This document shows, piece by piece, positions 1 to 12,149 of a stretch of DNA of 64,000 nt. Both the position numbers and the translations under genes were made by a program. The notes beneath the pieces are model-generated. The model saw only the letters and a list, made by a program, of their open reading frames with translations. It was not told where the DNA came from and ran no database searches. The stretch covers positions 1 to 64,000 of the forward strand of contig FTLJ01000776.1 in assembly GCA_900155495.1 (NCBI GenBank), in the 5' to 3' direction. The stretch comes from Porogramme epimiltina. Lineage: Eukaryota; Basidiomycota; Agaricomycetes; Polyporales; Polyporaceae. How positions within the stretch are numbered: position 1 is the stretch's first letter; each line of letters starts with the position of its first letter.

Positions 1-200
1 GCCCCGGCCCGCGCGACCGCTATCTTCGTCGCCCTCTCCCATTTCGCCCCGCCGCCCTCCCCTTCCGCTTCCGCTTCCGCGCCCCTTCGCGCCCCCCCTG
101 GCCCTGGCCTCCTGCTCCCTCGGCCACGCGCGCGACGCCGGCCTTCCTGAACTCTGAATTCTCGCCCACACCCTCCCTTCCCTTCCCTCCCCCCACGCAG

Positions 201-815
201 CCTCGACGAGACAGCGACCCATTTTCTGCTCCGCGTGCTCCCGTCCCAGCGGCCGGTGGGCACCATCCGCTGCACGCGCGCCGCGGACGGCGCGTACTAC
301 AAGCTCGGCAGGCTCGCCGTCCACAGGGACTTCCGCCGCTTCCGCTTCGGGCGGGCACTCGTCCTCTCCTTGCACGCCTTCGTGCGCGCCGACGCGGGGG
401 CGCGCGCTAGCCATGGCGGCTCCCCTCTGCCCACGGCCCGCGCTGCAGGGGCCGCAGGAGCAGGCGCAGGCGCAGCGCCGGGCGAGGACGGCTCGGCCCC
501 GGAGTCCGTGCTCGTCGTCTGCCACTCCCAGATCCCCGCCAAGGGGTTTTATGGAAAGTGAGTGCGCCCGCCCCGGGTCCCTTCTCGCGGTTAGCTTCCG
601 CGCGCGCCGATACAATGTCTGAGGCCCCCCGTGACGTCGACAGATTTGGCTACGAGCCCGAGGTGCGTTCCTGCCCGGACACCGATGTCTATGTAGGGAA
701 CACCGACGAAGTTCTGATTACGGCGTCGATGGTACACAATCTACAGGGTGAGGAATTCGACGAAGACGGCGCCCCTCATCAGAAGATGGTCGCCCGCTTG
801 TCACTATCCGATTAA
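201..815 (+). CDS. GNAT-family N-acetyltransferase, 3' part (5' end outside window)
   Basis: Last three exons of a GCN5-related N-acetyltransferase: 201-557, 644-662 and 747-815, stop TAA. A pyrimidine-rich tract ending in CAG at 198-200 is the acceptor of the first exon seen, so the start codon lies upstream of the window or in an exon I cannot identify. Seen: a strand reading GTIRCTR, then KLGRLAVHRDFRRFRFGRAL, the acetyl-CoA-binding V/L-x-x-x-x-R/Q-G/R-x-G/A loop of GNAT enzymes, and a C-terminal FYxKFGYEPEGEEFDEDGAPH block typical of fungal GNAT proteins close to yeast YJR/ElaA-like enzymes. Between the loop and this block is an Ala/Gly-rich insertion of about 35 residues not expected in the fold. 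Acetylates an unknown small molecule or protein with acetyl-CoA (family knowledge). It is convergent with the HMG-box gene. Confidence 0.75.
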
Positions 816-1210
816 GGTATACCATAGGTATGATGGTCGTGCAGGGGGAAAGGTCGTAAAAGGTCGTCACGTATGTACGGCGAAGCAACGAGGAGGAGCT
901 AACAATACAGCTGAGCATGAGCGGAGCGGTGGTGGTGGTATACAACAATGCAAGATTGATCAGAGTCCGTTACGGTCGTGAGCACTGCGAACAGAACTGT
1001 CAACAACGCCAACGTAAACTGTAAACGACGTGGATCGGAAGATACGAGATGTGGCAGAATCGCGGCGTAATGCCCATAAGGAAACCGTATGGCGTTGTGG
1101 ATAGAAGAAGGAACGAGATGGAAGAAAGAGCGTTCATAATTTCGTCCATGGGAAGACCCGCTAGACGGCGAAGATGCAAGAATCGAGAACCGAGGGAAAA
1201 GGGAAGCCGC
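816..1210. other. convergent 3' spacer
   Basis: Spacer between the stop codons of the GNAT gene (+) and the HMG-box gene (-). It should hold both 3' UTRs and polyadenylation signals. Only short, unsupported frames are seen. Confidence 0.5.
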
Positions 1211-3201
1211 TCAACGGCGCCGCGAAGTGTGGGTATGCTCGGCGCCGTCGTCGGTGTTGAAGCCGTCGCTCTCGCTCTCAGAGCTGAGCTCCTGCTTGAT
1301 GGGGCGCTGCGACGCGCGCGGGATGGGCATGAGGTTGATGGGGCTGCCAGGGAGGATGCTGAAGTTGATGCTGCTGCTCCCGTAGCCCGTGCTGCCCTCC
1401 TCATAGAGCTTGCGAGCGGACTCGTACTCGAGCTTCTCCTGCTCAGCCTGCGCAAGGAAGGGCTGAAACACCGGGATAAGCGTCAGCGCCGCAGCCATAA
1501 TGAGTGACAGGGAACCCTGCATACCTTGCGCTCGTCGTCAGTCATCGAGCGCCACTTGCCCGCGGCGAGGACGCTCTGCTTCGTCGTCTCGGTCTCATCG
1601 CCGAAGACTTCCTTGACGAGCTCTGCGTCTGACCGGATGCGCTGGAGGAACATGAAATACGCGCTCAGGGGCTTCTTGGGCGCGTTGGGGTCCTTGATGT
1701 TGCCCTTGCGGGACTTGCCCGCCTTGCGCTGGGCGGTGCGGTACGCGTTCTCACGCTTGATGTCGTCGGGAGTGAGCGTGCGCATGTAGGCGTCGAGATC
1801 GCGCTCGCGAGCCTCCTTGAGGGCCTGAGAGCGACGGCGGTACGGCTGTGGCCCAAAAGGGATCAGTCACATCTATCTAGGATCAGCGCGAGAGAACGGA
1901 CGGACCTCCTTCTGGTCGTTGGAGAGCCTTGCGTACTCCTGGCCGGCCTCTTTAGCGGCCTGGGCGACGTTGAGCTTCTTGTGACTGGAAGCCTGGTGGC
2001 GCTGGATCCAGTCGGTGAAGTAGAGCTGCCAGGCCGAGGGCGCCAGCTTGGGCGGGCGCAGGACGGGCTTGAGGGGAGCTGCATTGACGTACGCGTCTGT
2101 CAGAATCACGTGCGCGCGGGGCGACTGAATGGGAGAAGGGCCACACTCACGACTCTCCGATCGCTTCTCGCGCCCCAGATGAGATTCGCCCTCGTCCTCG
2201 ACAGGCCGCCGCTTCTTCCGCACCGTCCCGTCCCTGTCGTCGTACTCGCTGATCGACTCGGACCGCCGCGTCGTGTACGGCCGCGCCTGCGCGGGCACCA
2301 GCAGCGGCGGCGGCCGCGCGTGCGACACCGACGGCGCGCTCGACGACTGGAACAGCTGCGACACCGGCGTACCCCGCCGGAGCGGAATCCGCGGCCGCTG
2401 CGTCGCGAAGTTGTCCTCAGATAGGGGTGCGATAGCCATCGGGATCCCGGCAGGCGGCGCCGTCGGCGGCGCGTCCCACAGCTGCGACGCCCACGCGGGT
2501 GCGGCGGCGGCGGCGGCGGCGTCGAGCCCGTACGAGGCAGACGACAGCGGCCCCGACGCGTCCACGCGCAGCTGTTCGGTCATGACGGTGTCCTCGGGCG
2601 GGGAGAGCGGAAGTGGCTGTAGAGCGGCGAATGCGGTCGTAGGCGAGAAGGGACTGACGTCAGGGAAGATGGACGAGTTCTCGCTGAACGCGGCGAACGA
2701 CGACGACATCGACGATTGCGCGGGCTGCGCATGACCGGCCGGAATCGGGATGGGCACCGACGACGACGCGTGCGTGCCGTCAGGGTCGGTGATCCAGTTC
2801 GAGTAGAGTGTCGACTCGTTGAACTCTGGCGAGGACGGTGGGAAGTAGCCCGAGCTATTCGAGAACGTGGAGTCAAACCGGCGGGTGTGGCCCGAGAGGG
2901 CTGGGTCGAGCTGACTTGTCGTGGACTCTGGGGAGCCGGGGAAGGGGATGGAGGACATTGTGTTGGGGTACTGCTGCATCATGTGGGCGAACGGCGACTT
3001 TGGCTGCTCGTGCTGGAGGGGGTCGTCGAGATCGAGGCCGAAGATCATGGTGTCGGGCTCTGAGATCATGGGCTCGAAGCGGATGTACTCGTCAAAGGAG
3101 TAGAGTGGGGAGTGGTCTCGTAGAGACATGTCGGAGGCGGCGAGGGTGATCGTTGCGGCGTCGCGGTCGTGGTCGCGGTGGTAGAAGGGCGAGGCGGGCA
3201 T
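1211..3201 (-). CDS. twin HMG-box DNA-binding protein
   Basis: Read on the minus strand: exons 3201-2151, 2096-1906, 1845-1525 and 1462-1211. The N-terminal 340 residues are Ser/Pro-rich and probably disordered, with an acidic and basic patch (RKKRRPVEDE) that may be a nuclear localisation signal. The C-terminal part holds two HMG boxes in tandem. The first, crossing the second intron, has APSAWQLYFTDWIQRH...AGQEYARLSNDQKEPYRR. The second has DPNAPKKPLSAYFMFLQRIR...AAGKWRSMTDDERKPFLAQA. Two C-terminal boxes after a long low-complexity arm resemble yeast Ixr1 or mitochondrial Abf2/TFAM relatives. The long arm, and no clear targeting peptide at the chosen start, favour a nuclear regulator. A frame runs up to an ATG at 3402, but the TATA-like CTTATAAG at 3254-3261 lies between, so I start at 3201. 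The 54-base first intron keeps frame (see findings). Confidence 0.85.
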
Positions 3202-3253
3202 GGAGGATGTCGGGGCGGCGGTGGTTCGAGGAGGAGGGAGCAATGGATGCCGC

Positions 3254-3261
3254 CTTATAAG
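3254..3261 (-). promoter_or_regulatory. TATA-like box of the HMG-box gene
   Basis: CTTATAAG about 50 bases upstream of the ATG at 3201. Its position argues against the longer in-frame start at 3402. Confidence 0.45.
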
Positions 3262-4387
3262 GGATGGCGCCGTCGGGGACGCGCAGGCGGAGTGGGTCGG
3301 CGGGAGGGTGGGAACGCGAGGGCGGCGGGCTTGGAAAGACCTGAGTAGGGGGGGTATGTTTGCGAGGGACGGCGGGATTCGAAAGGGCCGTATTTGAGCC
3401 ATTGCGATTAAGTAGACTCGGGGCCTAGCGCGAGCTGACTCGGTGAGAATCAGCGGGACGGGGGCGCGAGATCCAGTCGAGATTGCAAGGGGTGTCGGAG
3501 GGTTTCAGACTCGCCGCGGGCTGCCTTTCTGGGGGAATACGAATATGGTCCACGAATATTGTCGCCCGGATATGGGAGGTATGACCGCCTTCGAGCCCTC
3601 TCTGGCGGCAGACGGGGGGCGGCATATGGAAGTGCTCTCTGGATTGTCGGCAGAAGCATGCTCACCTGTGGTGTGCGCCGCCAGACGACGTCTCCTCGTG
3701 ATCCCGCTCTCGAGACGATGTGAGTCCTCTGCGTGACATGCAGCCGCCCGCGCGGCCTCTGTTGCTCCTGCGTGCTTGCGTGTCTGTCCTTTTTGCGTTT
3801 GCGCTCGCGGCGGGTGTAACGCTGCGTTGGTGCCGTTTTGTCAGGCGTCCGTCCGGGTCGTCTGTCCGGAGAGTCGGTCGTGGGCTGTCCTCGGTGATGT
3901 TGTCACTGTCAGCGACTGAGCGATCGGAGCCCCCGTAACCGCCCGCAGCCCCCGACCGCCAGCGCGTTCGGCGCTCGCGCCTCCGTCCCGCACTGCCCGG
4001 TCCCTGGGACTTCTGGCTATATCCGGCAAGTGGGCGGGCCCTGATCACGGCCCCTCATCCGGAAGCCCCGTCCCCGCACGCCGGGCCCCAGTCCGCCATT
4101 GTGTTGTGTCCACCTCCGGCGTCTCCGCCGCGGCCGCGCCGCTACGCCTCCAGCTCCTCGGCGGGCCCGGCCCCACTCCGCCTCGGCGGAATCTACTCAA
4201 GCTCCCTCCCGCGCCTTCCGTCGGCGCTGGATGTCTCCTCTTCCCCTCTCGGCCCCGCCCTCGCTCGTATCACCCGCCGTGAATGAACGACGGAAAGAAC
4301 GAAAGGAAGCTGCAAAGGTGCATCACCCTCGGCCTCTGATTGCTCCTCGAAACGAGATCATCATACATCGAGAGCCGGCTACCATGA
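3262..4387. other. spacer between two minus-strand genes
   Basis: Upstream region of the HMG-box gene and 3' UTR of the NDUFA13 gene. It is GC-rich with only short frames on either strand; no gene recognised. Confidence 0.5.
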
Positions 4388-5070
4388 TCATATAACCACG
4401 ATTGTCTCCGAGCCCGACCGATGGCGCGGATTGTTGTATACACTCTTCCCCGCCTGTCACCATCCCCATTGCCCATCCAGCAACGACCACACGGAACACC
4501 AGCGGCAACACACGACGTCATCATTAGCGAACATGAACATTCGGTCATCGTCCCGTTCGAGAATTCACTGACCTCCCAGCCTGGCACATCCTTCATAATC
4601 TCCTTCTCGCGCTCGAGCGCAGCCTGCTGACGGCGGTACGCGTCACGGTCACCCTCCGCGAGGAGAAGGGGCACCAAGTGAATGCGCGACCAGACCTTCT
4701 CCCTCTGGAGCTCCCTGAGAAGAACCAAGGCCGCATCAGTTCGGGACGCTCTGCACGGGGGCGCGTTGCTCAAGCCAGATTTGTCAATGATAAGCCGCGC
4801 TCGGGCGGTCGGATCCAACAGAAGGCCACGTTCCCCGTTGGGCGGGCCCTTAGCTGCCCACGTTTAACGTCCGCCTGACCCCCGTCCCGTCCCCGCACCA
4901 GACGCTCGTAAACTTTCCACGCACCTCTTCTCCAGGTTGCCCTTTCCAAGCCGGTAGAATCCATACGCGCACACCGCCGTCACGCCCCCCAGAATAGCGA
5001 GCCCACTCGGGCCGCGGATCGGCAGGTTGCGCTTGTACTTGACGGGCTCGAATCCCCCGGGAGGAGGCAT
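4388..5070 (-). CDS. NDUFA13: NADH:ubiquinone oxidoreductase subunit GRIM-19 / NDUFA13
   Basis: Accessory subunit of mitochondrial respiratory complex I. Three exons on the minus strand: 5070-4925, 4714-4573 and 4453-4388, giving about 117 residues, the size expected for fungal GRIM-19. Seen: the N-terminal block PPPGGFEPVKYKRNLPIRGP, a single hydrophobic membrane span (GLAILGGVTAVCAYGFYRLG), the charged helix with KVWSRIHLVPLLLAEGDRDA, and the C-terminal EIMKDVPGWEAGKSVYNNP. The last piece is found only if intron 4454-4572 (119 bases) is removed, which restores the conserved WxxGKSVY ending. Intron 4715-4924 (210 bases) is longer than most here. The start is the ATG directly before PPPGGFEP; an upstream in-frame ATG at 5169 adds no conserved sequence. 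It is divergent from the Iec3-like gene. Confidence 0.95.
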
Positions 5071-5715
5071 ATCCCTGCATTGCACGCGCGACGACGATAC
5101 ATTGTCAGAGCATGACGGACGAGTCGAACAATGGCTCACTGTCGGAATGGCGTAGACACTGGGAAGCATGCGTTTTGTCAGAATTCAAGCGTGGATGCAA
5201 TTCAGAGTGACACGTAGAAACTTACTGGCGGGGGATCCTCGAGTCACAAACACACACGGAGATATCTGGCCAGCCCTTTAGGTGGGATAAAGCAAGGAGC
5301 GGCACAGCCTAGCGGAGACGGGGATGGCGATGACGACGAGCTGGGTGAGGGCGAAAGGAAACGTGAAAGACGGGCGTCTTGGGCGCTGTGAGCAGCCACG
5401 TGGGTGTGGCGGACGAGACGCGCCGCGGCCGGGGGGAATCCGGGGTGTCTGGATTGGCTGAAGACGAGTCGTGTTGACTGTGTCGTGTCGAACAGCTGCG
5501 GTAGTTGCAATACAATTAATGCTGTGTGCCCACAATGTCGAGATCTGCGGACAATGACACGCAGCGTGCTGCAGAGGGCATCATCGCGGCGGATTTGTGT
5601 CTGCGTATGGGAAGTTCATACTCAACGGCCGGACGGCAAACAAGTTGACACTGACAGCGCCTCTCGCGGGGACGTGTCTTGCACTGCGCCCGCCACGCCT
5701 CTCCTCGTCTCCACC
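5071..5715. promoter_or_regulatory. divergent promoter region NDUFA13 / Iec3-like
   Basis: 645 bases between two start codons that face away from each other, so it must contain both promoters. No clear TATA box or known binding site seen. Confidence 0.4.
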
Positions 5716-7535
5716 ATGATGCCCCGCCCACCCTCCCCTAGTCCCGCCTACTCCGCCCCCCCTTATCCCACCCACAACCCCTCCATCTCCGCTCAGTATG
5801 AGCGCAAGCAGAAGCAGCGCGCTCTCATGGGCATTACTGCTGGCGCGGAGGATGAGAAGTACAAGGGCAAGTACAGGGACTTGAAAAAGAAGGTTAAGGA
5901 GATAGAATCAGTGAGTCATGACCAGTCAACGTCGTCCACGCCCTCAGCCCTCATCCTGTCTGCGTGTCATTTGTCCCGTTTTCGTAGGACAATGACAAGT
6001 TGTATTTCAAGTTGCTGTTGGCAAAGAAGAACATTCGCCGGATGAACCTCGAGCGAGCGTATGTCTACCCGATGCTGTGTACGTTGCATTAGTTGCCTTA
6101 CTCGTTTCGCTGCCACCCTAGGATCCTCTATGAACGCCTCGCTGCCGTCCCCCCGACTCCGGGTAGGCAGACACAAGAACTGCCATCTGAACACGATCCC
6201 ATCTTCCGCCCGCAGCCTCCGGCTCCGTCAGAGCACGCCCGTGCGGTTGAGGCCACTGACCGCGAGGTGGTCGAGTACCTGCGGGCGCGTCCGAATGCTC
6301 GACTCATCGAGGGACCTGATGGAAGGGTGGTCGCAATCGAAGACACACCAGCGTCCATAGACTCACGCGGAGTCCCCGTACCCGCCGGTCCGCCGCCGCC
6401 CCATGGCCTTCCTCTGGTCCAAGGATTCCGCCACGACTCCGGCCCTGGCTATGATCCCGAAAGGCACCTCCCCCCACCGCCTCCTATGATCCCGCTCCTC
6501 CAGCATTCAGAAGAGCCTGCCCCAGAACCTTCTGTGACAAGTGAACGCCACGGAAATCAATATACCTATCCGCAGTCCCGCCCTCCCCCGCCTCCGCACG
6601 CTTCCCATTCTCACAGCAATTCCTCACACCACTCACGTTCATCTTCGGCTCGTCCGGATCTCGATGCCGTTCCAGGAGCAACCTCGCGCACAGAACCGCC
6701 TGCGAGCTCGTATTCCGTTCACACTCGCAGCCCGAATATGCCGGCAGAGCCCCCAGCGGAACACAGGGGTCGCCGCCATGACATACACGAGCACCCCCAC
6801 TCGCACGGCCATCAACTGCCGCATCCGCACGTTCAGATCCCGCAACAGAGCGTCCCCGGCTCGCCCCCCATGCTCTCACCGACGAGCCACCATCGTCGTG
6901 GCCCCCACAACCACCAGCGCATCGGCCCCGGCGCGAACATCCACCGGGAGCGTGACCCCGAGCGCGACTGGGAGCTCCAGCAGCAGCTCGAGTACGAGCG
7001 GACCGTCGAGCGGGAACGCGAGGCCCAGCGGGCTGTCGAGCTACGTCATCGGCTCGCGATGGAGGCACAAGAAGAGGCGGAGCTCTATGCAGAGGAGGAA
7101 GCGCGCGCGCGGGGCCTGTCGCGCTCAGGTTCGCCGGGCTCCGCCGTACGCGCGGGTGGGAGCCGGGACGTGTCCCTGCCCGCTCCGGGGCAGGCGCACG
7201 ACCACGAACGCGGAGCCCGCGGGTACGCGTCGCCGCATGTGTCGCATCTCCTCGGCGCGGACCGCGACCGCGACCGCGAGCGGGACGCGGACGAGCGCGC
7301 TCATGCGCTCTCCCGCGACAGGGGCGCGCCTGGCGCAAGCGAGCTAGGGGCGCCCTCCGCGGGGGACTCGCGCAAGCGCAACAGGGACGAGATGGATGTT
7401 GACGACCGCTACGAGGCGGAGGGCCGCGCCGTTAGGGGCGGCAAGCGTGCGCACTCGGAGGATGATGGGAGCGTGGGCCGCTCGGGGTCAGGGAAGGGGG
7501 ACAGTCTGCCTGACGAGCGGATGGACGAGGCGTAG
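5716..7535 (+). CDS. INO80 complex Iec3-like subunit
   Basis: Exons 5716-5910, 5988-6058 and 6122-7535. The N-terminal 110 residues carry the conserved core: EKYKGKYRDLKKKVKEIES, then NDKLYFKLLLAKKNIRRMN, then LERAILYERL, a predicted coiled coil. This matches the pattern of the IEC3 family (Ino80_Iec3 domain), a fungal subunit of the INO80 chromatin remodeller. The first two introns interrupt this helix, and splicing restores it without a break. The remaining 470 residues are low complexity: Pro-rich and His/Ser-rich, then a long charged region with ERDPERDWELQQQLEYER and RDRDRERD repeats, and basic patches (GGKRAHSEDDG) that could be nuclear signals. The family call rests on the N-terminal coiled coil alone; another chromatin-associated coiled-coil protein is possible. 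Confidence 0.6.
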
Positions 7536-8224
7536 GGTCGCGAGGAGAACGAGTGCCCGCGTCGCTTCAAGGACGATCCTGTGCGGTACGGCGTTCCTCT
7601 GACGCGACCGTCACCCTTCCTAGCTCACAATCTTATGCGGCATCCCCAGGTCTTGTGAAAAAAATATACGTCATTCGTATGTCTTGCGTCGCCGTCCGTA
7701 AACCATGCTTGCGCCCTCCGTCACCGTATGTATTGCCTATTGCCCCGTCTCGATTGGCTTCTCGCTGTATGTGAGTTCGTATATATCTATTATGCGTGTG
7801 CACCCTAATACGCGGCACACGCGCCGCCCGCCCGACGTGCTTGTTTCCATTCTGATCATCTCGTGCCTCAATCTGCAGTGAGCCCCCAGGACCCGCCTCG
7901 ACGCTATGCGGTCATCCCGAACGGGAACCTAATACGTCGTTGTGACCGCCGCTGGACGAATCCGGACAATAAGTCAGGACGAATGTGGACGGGCCAATAG
8001 TGAGTCACTGGCGCCCGGGCGCGCCGCAGCCTTCCTGGTCGCAAGGTTGGCAGGGTCCTGCATCTTTGTCTGGGGCTTGCAGCGCGTGATAAACCACCAC
8101 AGAAGCTCCCAGCACAGCCGAACGAAGCTTCAAGCTCCGTCAAGGAATGATCCCAGTCACAGTGCTGTTCGGACACCAAGAGTGCGGCGAGGGGGGCGGG
8201 TGAAATAGCATATGCTGTTGAACG
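7536..8224. other. 3' spacer
   Basis: Downstream of the Iec3-like gene. Contains AT-richer DNA near 7650-7800 that could carry its polyadenylation site; no gene seen. Confidence 0.4.
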
Positions 8225-9583
8225 TTAAACTACACGCCGCCGCGCGCAAGTGCTGCGGCGCGCTCGTCGACCCCGGAATGCGTGAGGGTGGACGCACGTT
8301 AGCGCGGCGTGGTGGGCCCGAGCCTGGGTGTGGTGGCCGCAGTGGCCTGCGTGCGTGGCAGTCATCGTCGTCGACGATCCCGCGGCGGACGCCCTCGCGT
8401 GCGCAGACAGGCCGAGGCCGCCGTCGTGCGCGCGCCGCAGGCAGCTGAAATCCAAGGGGCGCGGCGTGCCGCCCTCGGGGCGTAGTTGGAAGGACGAGCA
8501 TCCCGGACGGCTGCGGGCGAGGCCCCATTCCCGCTGCTCAGCGGGTTGCATCTGCGCATGCACCTTCGCTTCGCAATACACGATCGAGTGGATGTCCCAT
8601 ATCCGCGCGGTGGCCCGGATATCCAGAGACGCCGCGACCAGGTCCAAGGGCAGCTGCAGCGGTAGCACTGGCGGCTGCAGCACCTTGATGCGACGGGGTC
8701 CGCCGTGCGAGCCCTCCTCGATCGCCGTGGAGAGGCCCCCGGAGCGTCCCTGGCGCCGGCCCCTCTTCGTCCTCGATCGACAGACGGTCTCCGAGGGGCG
8801 GTCCACGGCGGACACGCACGCCGACTGGCGGCGGGGTCTTCGCCCGCGGGGCCCCGCACACGCACGCCCGCCCGCACGCCAGCCGATCCGCCGTCTGCTG
8901 CCCGGCGACGTGGACGGCGGCGGCGACGGCTGTGGCGGCGCACCGTTGAGTCGCCGGCGACGGGGCGGCGCCGCGAGCGTGCGACGGCAAATTGGCGATC
9001 GCCGCGACGCGCGGTGGCGGCGGGCGGCAGATGGAGCCCCACACACCCGCGCGTCGTCGTTGCAAACCGAGGCGCGTCCGACGGGCCCTCGGGGGTGGTG
9101 CTCGTGCGCGCGCCCGGAGTGACCGGCGGCGGGGAGGCGGAGAGGGAGAGGGGCCCAGGTACGCGCGGCGCGCGCAGCGACGGCGGCTGCTTCTGCGCGC
9201 GCCCGCGCATGCTCGGCTCCCGCAGTGGTTTCTCGTTCCACCTGCGGCGTCCGCCGTGGCGGTTGCGAGGCGCGTGGCGGCGCGGGGAGGGCCCGTGCGT
9301 CATCTGCGTCATCATGCGGCCAGGCGAAATGAACCGTTTGAATCGCCGGGCTCATGTCGGTGCGCGGACGGGGCGGGGTGGCGTCACTTGCGCGCCCTCC
9401 GCGAGCGGTGCGAGCCCGTACCGGCAGGCGAGTTCGGGGAGAAGGCGGGCGCGGCGCGGGGAGGGGCTCCTTCGAGCGGGCCTGATACTGCACGGGGTCC
9501 CAGCGAGCTTGGCTCAAGTCCTGCGAAGAATCGATCGGGAGGCTGGGCGAGTCCCGAGGTTGTCCAAGGGGGAAGTTCATGAG
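8225..9583 (-). CDS. possible unrecognised protein in a very GC-rich block
   Basis: An uninterrupted minus-strand frame ending TAA at 8225-8227. An ATG at 9646 opens it; I favour the ATG at 9583, giving about 452 residues. The first 90 codons have a C/G third-position preference like the neighbouring genes and begin with NFPLGQPRDSPSLPIDSSQD. A later part reads RIKVLQPPVLPLQLPLDLVAASLDIRA then ARIWDIHSIVYCEAKVHAQ and looks like folded protein. The middle is Arg/Pro/Ala-rich, with all three minus frames open, so introns or a different frame may apply there. No family recognised. The alternative is that GC-rich DNA simply lacks stop codons: a plus-strand frame of 298 codons overlaps it. Treat as a candidate only. 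Confidence 0.3.
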   Translation of the reverse strand, partial: LMNFPLGQPRDSPSLPIDSSQDLSQARWDPVQYQARSKEPLPAPRPPSPRTRLPVRARTARGGRASDATPPRPRTDMSPAIQTVHFAWPHDDADDARALPAPPRASQPPRRTPQVERETTAGAEHARARAEAAAVAARAARTWAPLPLRLPAAGHSGRAHEHHPRGPVGRASVCNDDARVCGAPSAARRHRASRRSPICRRTLAAPPRRRRLNGAPPQPSPPPSTSPGSRRRIGWRAGGRACAGPRGRRPRRQSACVSAVDRPSETVCRSRTKRGRRQGRSGGLSTAIEEGSHGGPRRIKVLQPPVLPLQLPLDLVAASLDIRATARIWDIHSIVYCEAKVHAQMQPAEQREWGLARSRPGCSSFQLRPEGGTPRPLDFSCLRRAHDGGLGLSAHARASAAGSSTTMTATHAGHCGHHTQARAHHAALTCVHPHAFRGRRARRSTCARRRVV

Positions 9584-10882
9584 CCGGGGAGCCCAAAATA
9601 GCGGTGGGTGCACCGCGAGATTGGGCAGGGCGTGTAACGGGGCCACGATGCTGGGCGAGGTGCGTTGTGTGCCCGTGGAGGCGCGCCGGGGCGGCCGTCA
9701 TAGGACCCAATTGCGACGCCGCCCGCTCCCGTGGACAGTGCGCATCGAAGCCCGACGCGTCCGCACATCCGAGCCCACCGACGCGCCGCTCCTCTCGGGC
9801 CCACGATCCGCGCACATGGCCAACGGACGGGCGGGCGCCCCGGGGCGGCATGCCGAACTCAAAGCGGGGCCTTGAGGCGGGCGGGCCATCCGCAGGGGTC
9901 GGCCAAAGACGGCGACACCGGGCACCGCGATTCGAGCCCGAGGCGGATAGGGGTCGAAGGCGACGTCGTCCGCCTGGAAGTCCCCCCTCCACGGCCCGGT
10001 CTACCTGTGTGCCGACGGCTGTTCATAGCACAGATAAGGCCCCGATGAGGCAGGCGCGGGCGTGCATATACGGAACCTCCAAAGGCCAGTGACTCAACGA
10101 AGCCTAGCACCCATCGCATCCGAGCGAGGGCCGAACTCTGGCTGTTTATTTGGTTCGGCGCGCGCAGTCAGAGCTGGAGCGGCGGCGGAGAGGCGATCCA
10201 AATCAGCGAGGGGCTTATGGCAGCGGTGAGCATAGGACATACCATATGTCTCGGAGGGCTCGTCAGCGGATCACAGGCACGCGCGCTCCGCTGTACTGCG
10301 TCCGACGAGGCGTGCCGCCTTCCGTTTGGTAGCACGTTCCACGGCGGCCTCATAGGCCACACTGGACCGCCGCCATATCTCATCATCAGCTCTGCCTTCG
10401 GGCATCAATCTAACTAGAATCGTTCAACAGCAAACTCTAGGCCTGCGGCTAAGAACTGCGCCTCGCGAAGCGCCAGCACGCCATGAGAGGAACCTCGTTT
10501 CGGCCGTCGAGTTTCTCGGGGTCGATCCCACGCTCAATGGTGGATTTGCGCGCCATAGCCAGGATCTCTATCTCCGGACCCATGTTACCATCTTCCGCGA
10601 CTTGGCATTGCCTCAGCGCACTTTAGACAAACTCCGCAAGGTTTACGGCGCGACGTGACACGAGGTGCGTCGACGTGACCTGACGCGTCTTCCTGCCGCC
10701 GGCAGTCATTACGGCTTCTGCCGCGAGCATATTGCAAACCAGGAACTTTGGAGTCGGAAAGAGCTCAGTGAGGGGCATAGGGTAAAAGACGACTTCGAAT
10801 TACGTGGACAAGGCGCATCATATCGACTTGGGAGCGACACGTCCTTTCTCCACGCCTCCCGCCGACAATTCCACGCATGCTA
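9584..10882. other. spacer without recognised gene
   Basis: GC-rich to 10150, then more balanced. Frames are short or Arg/Pro-rich on both strands. Should include the 3' UTR of NDUFS8 at its right edge. Nothing else supported. Confidence 0.4.
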
Positions 10883-11915
<1,033 letters not shown>

Positions 11916-12149
11916 GGTGGAGGGTGGTCTGGGCGACGGGCGACCGCTGCTCGACGTTGTGGACGGTGGGTGGGCCAACGTCCGGGACACCTCAACGCCA
12001 TCCAGCGCTGCCGGGTTTTGCCGGGATTGCCTCCGCCAATCAGAGCGCGAGGATGTGTGAACGCGCCCTCCGCCAGTCTCCGCCCGAGGCCCGAAGGAGC
12101 GTGACCCGGCGTGACATCCGCCCCGCTCCCGCCGTCATCTCCCGCAACC
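11916..12149. promoter_or_regulatory. divergent promoter NDUFS8 / PFD2
   Basis: 234 bases between the two start codons, so both promoters and 5' UTRs overlap or abut here. No TATA box seen; GC-rich, as in housekeeping promoters. Confidence 0.5.

Noticed and set aside
4270..4572. Divergent, extended C-terminus of GRIM-19
   Set aside because: The extra sequence after DVPGWE is an intron; the exon at 4388-4453 gives the conserved AGKSVYNNP ending.
8705..9601. Plus-strand 298-codon frame
   Set aside because: Arg/Gly-rich with no family features; weaker coding character than the overlapping minus frame, which is itself only tentative.
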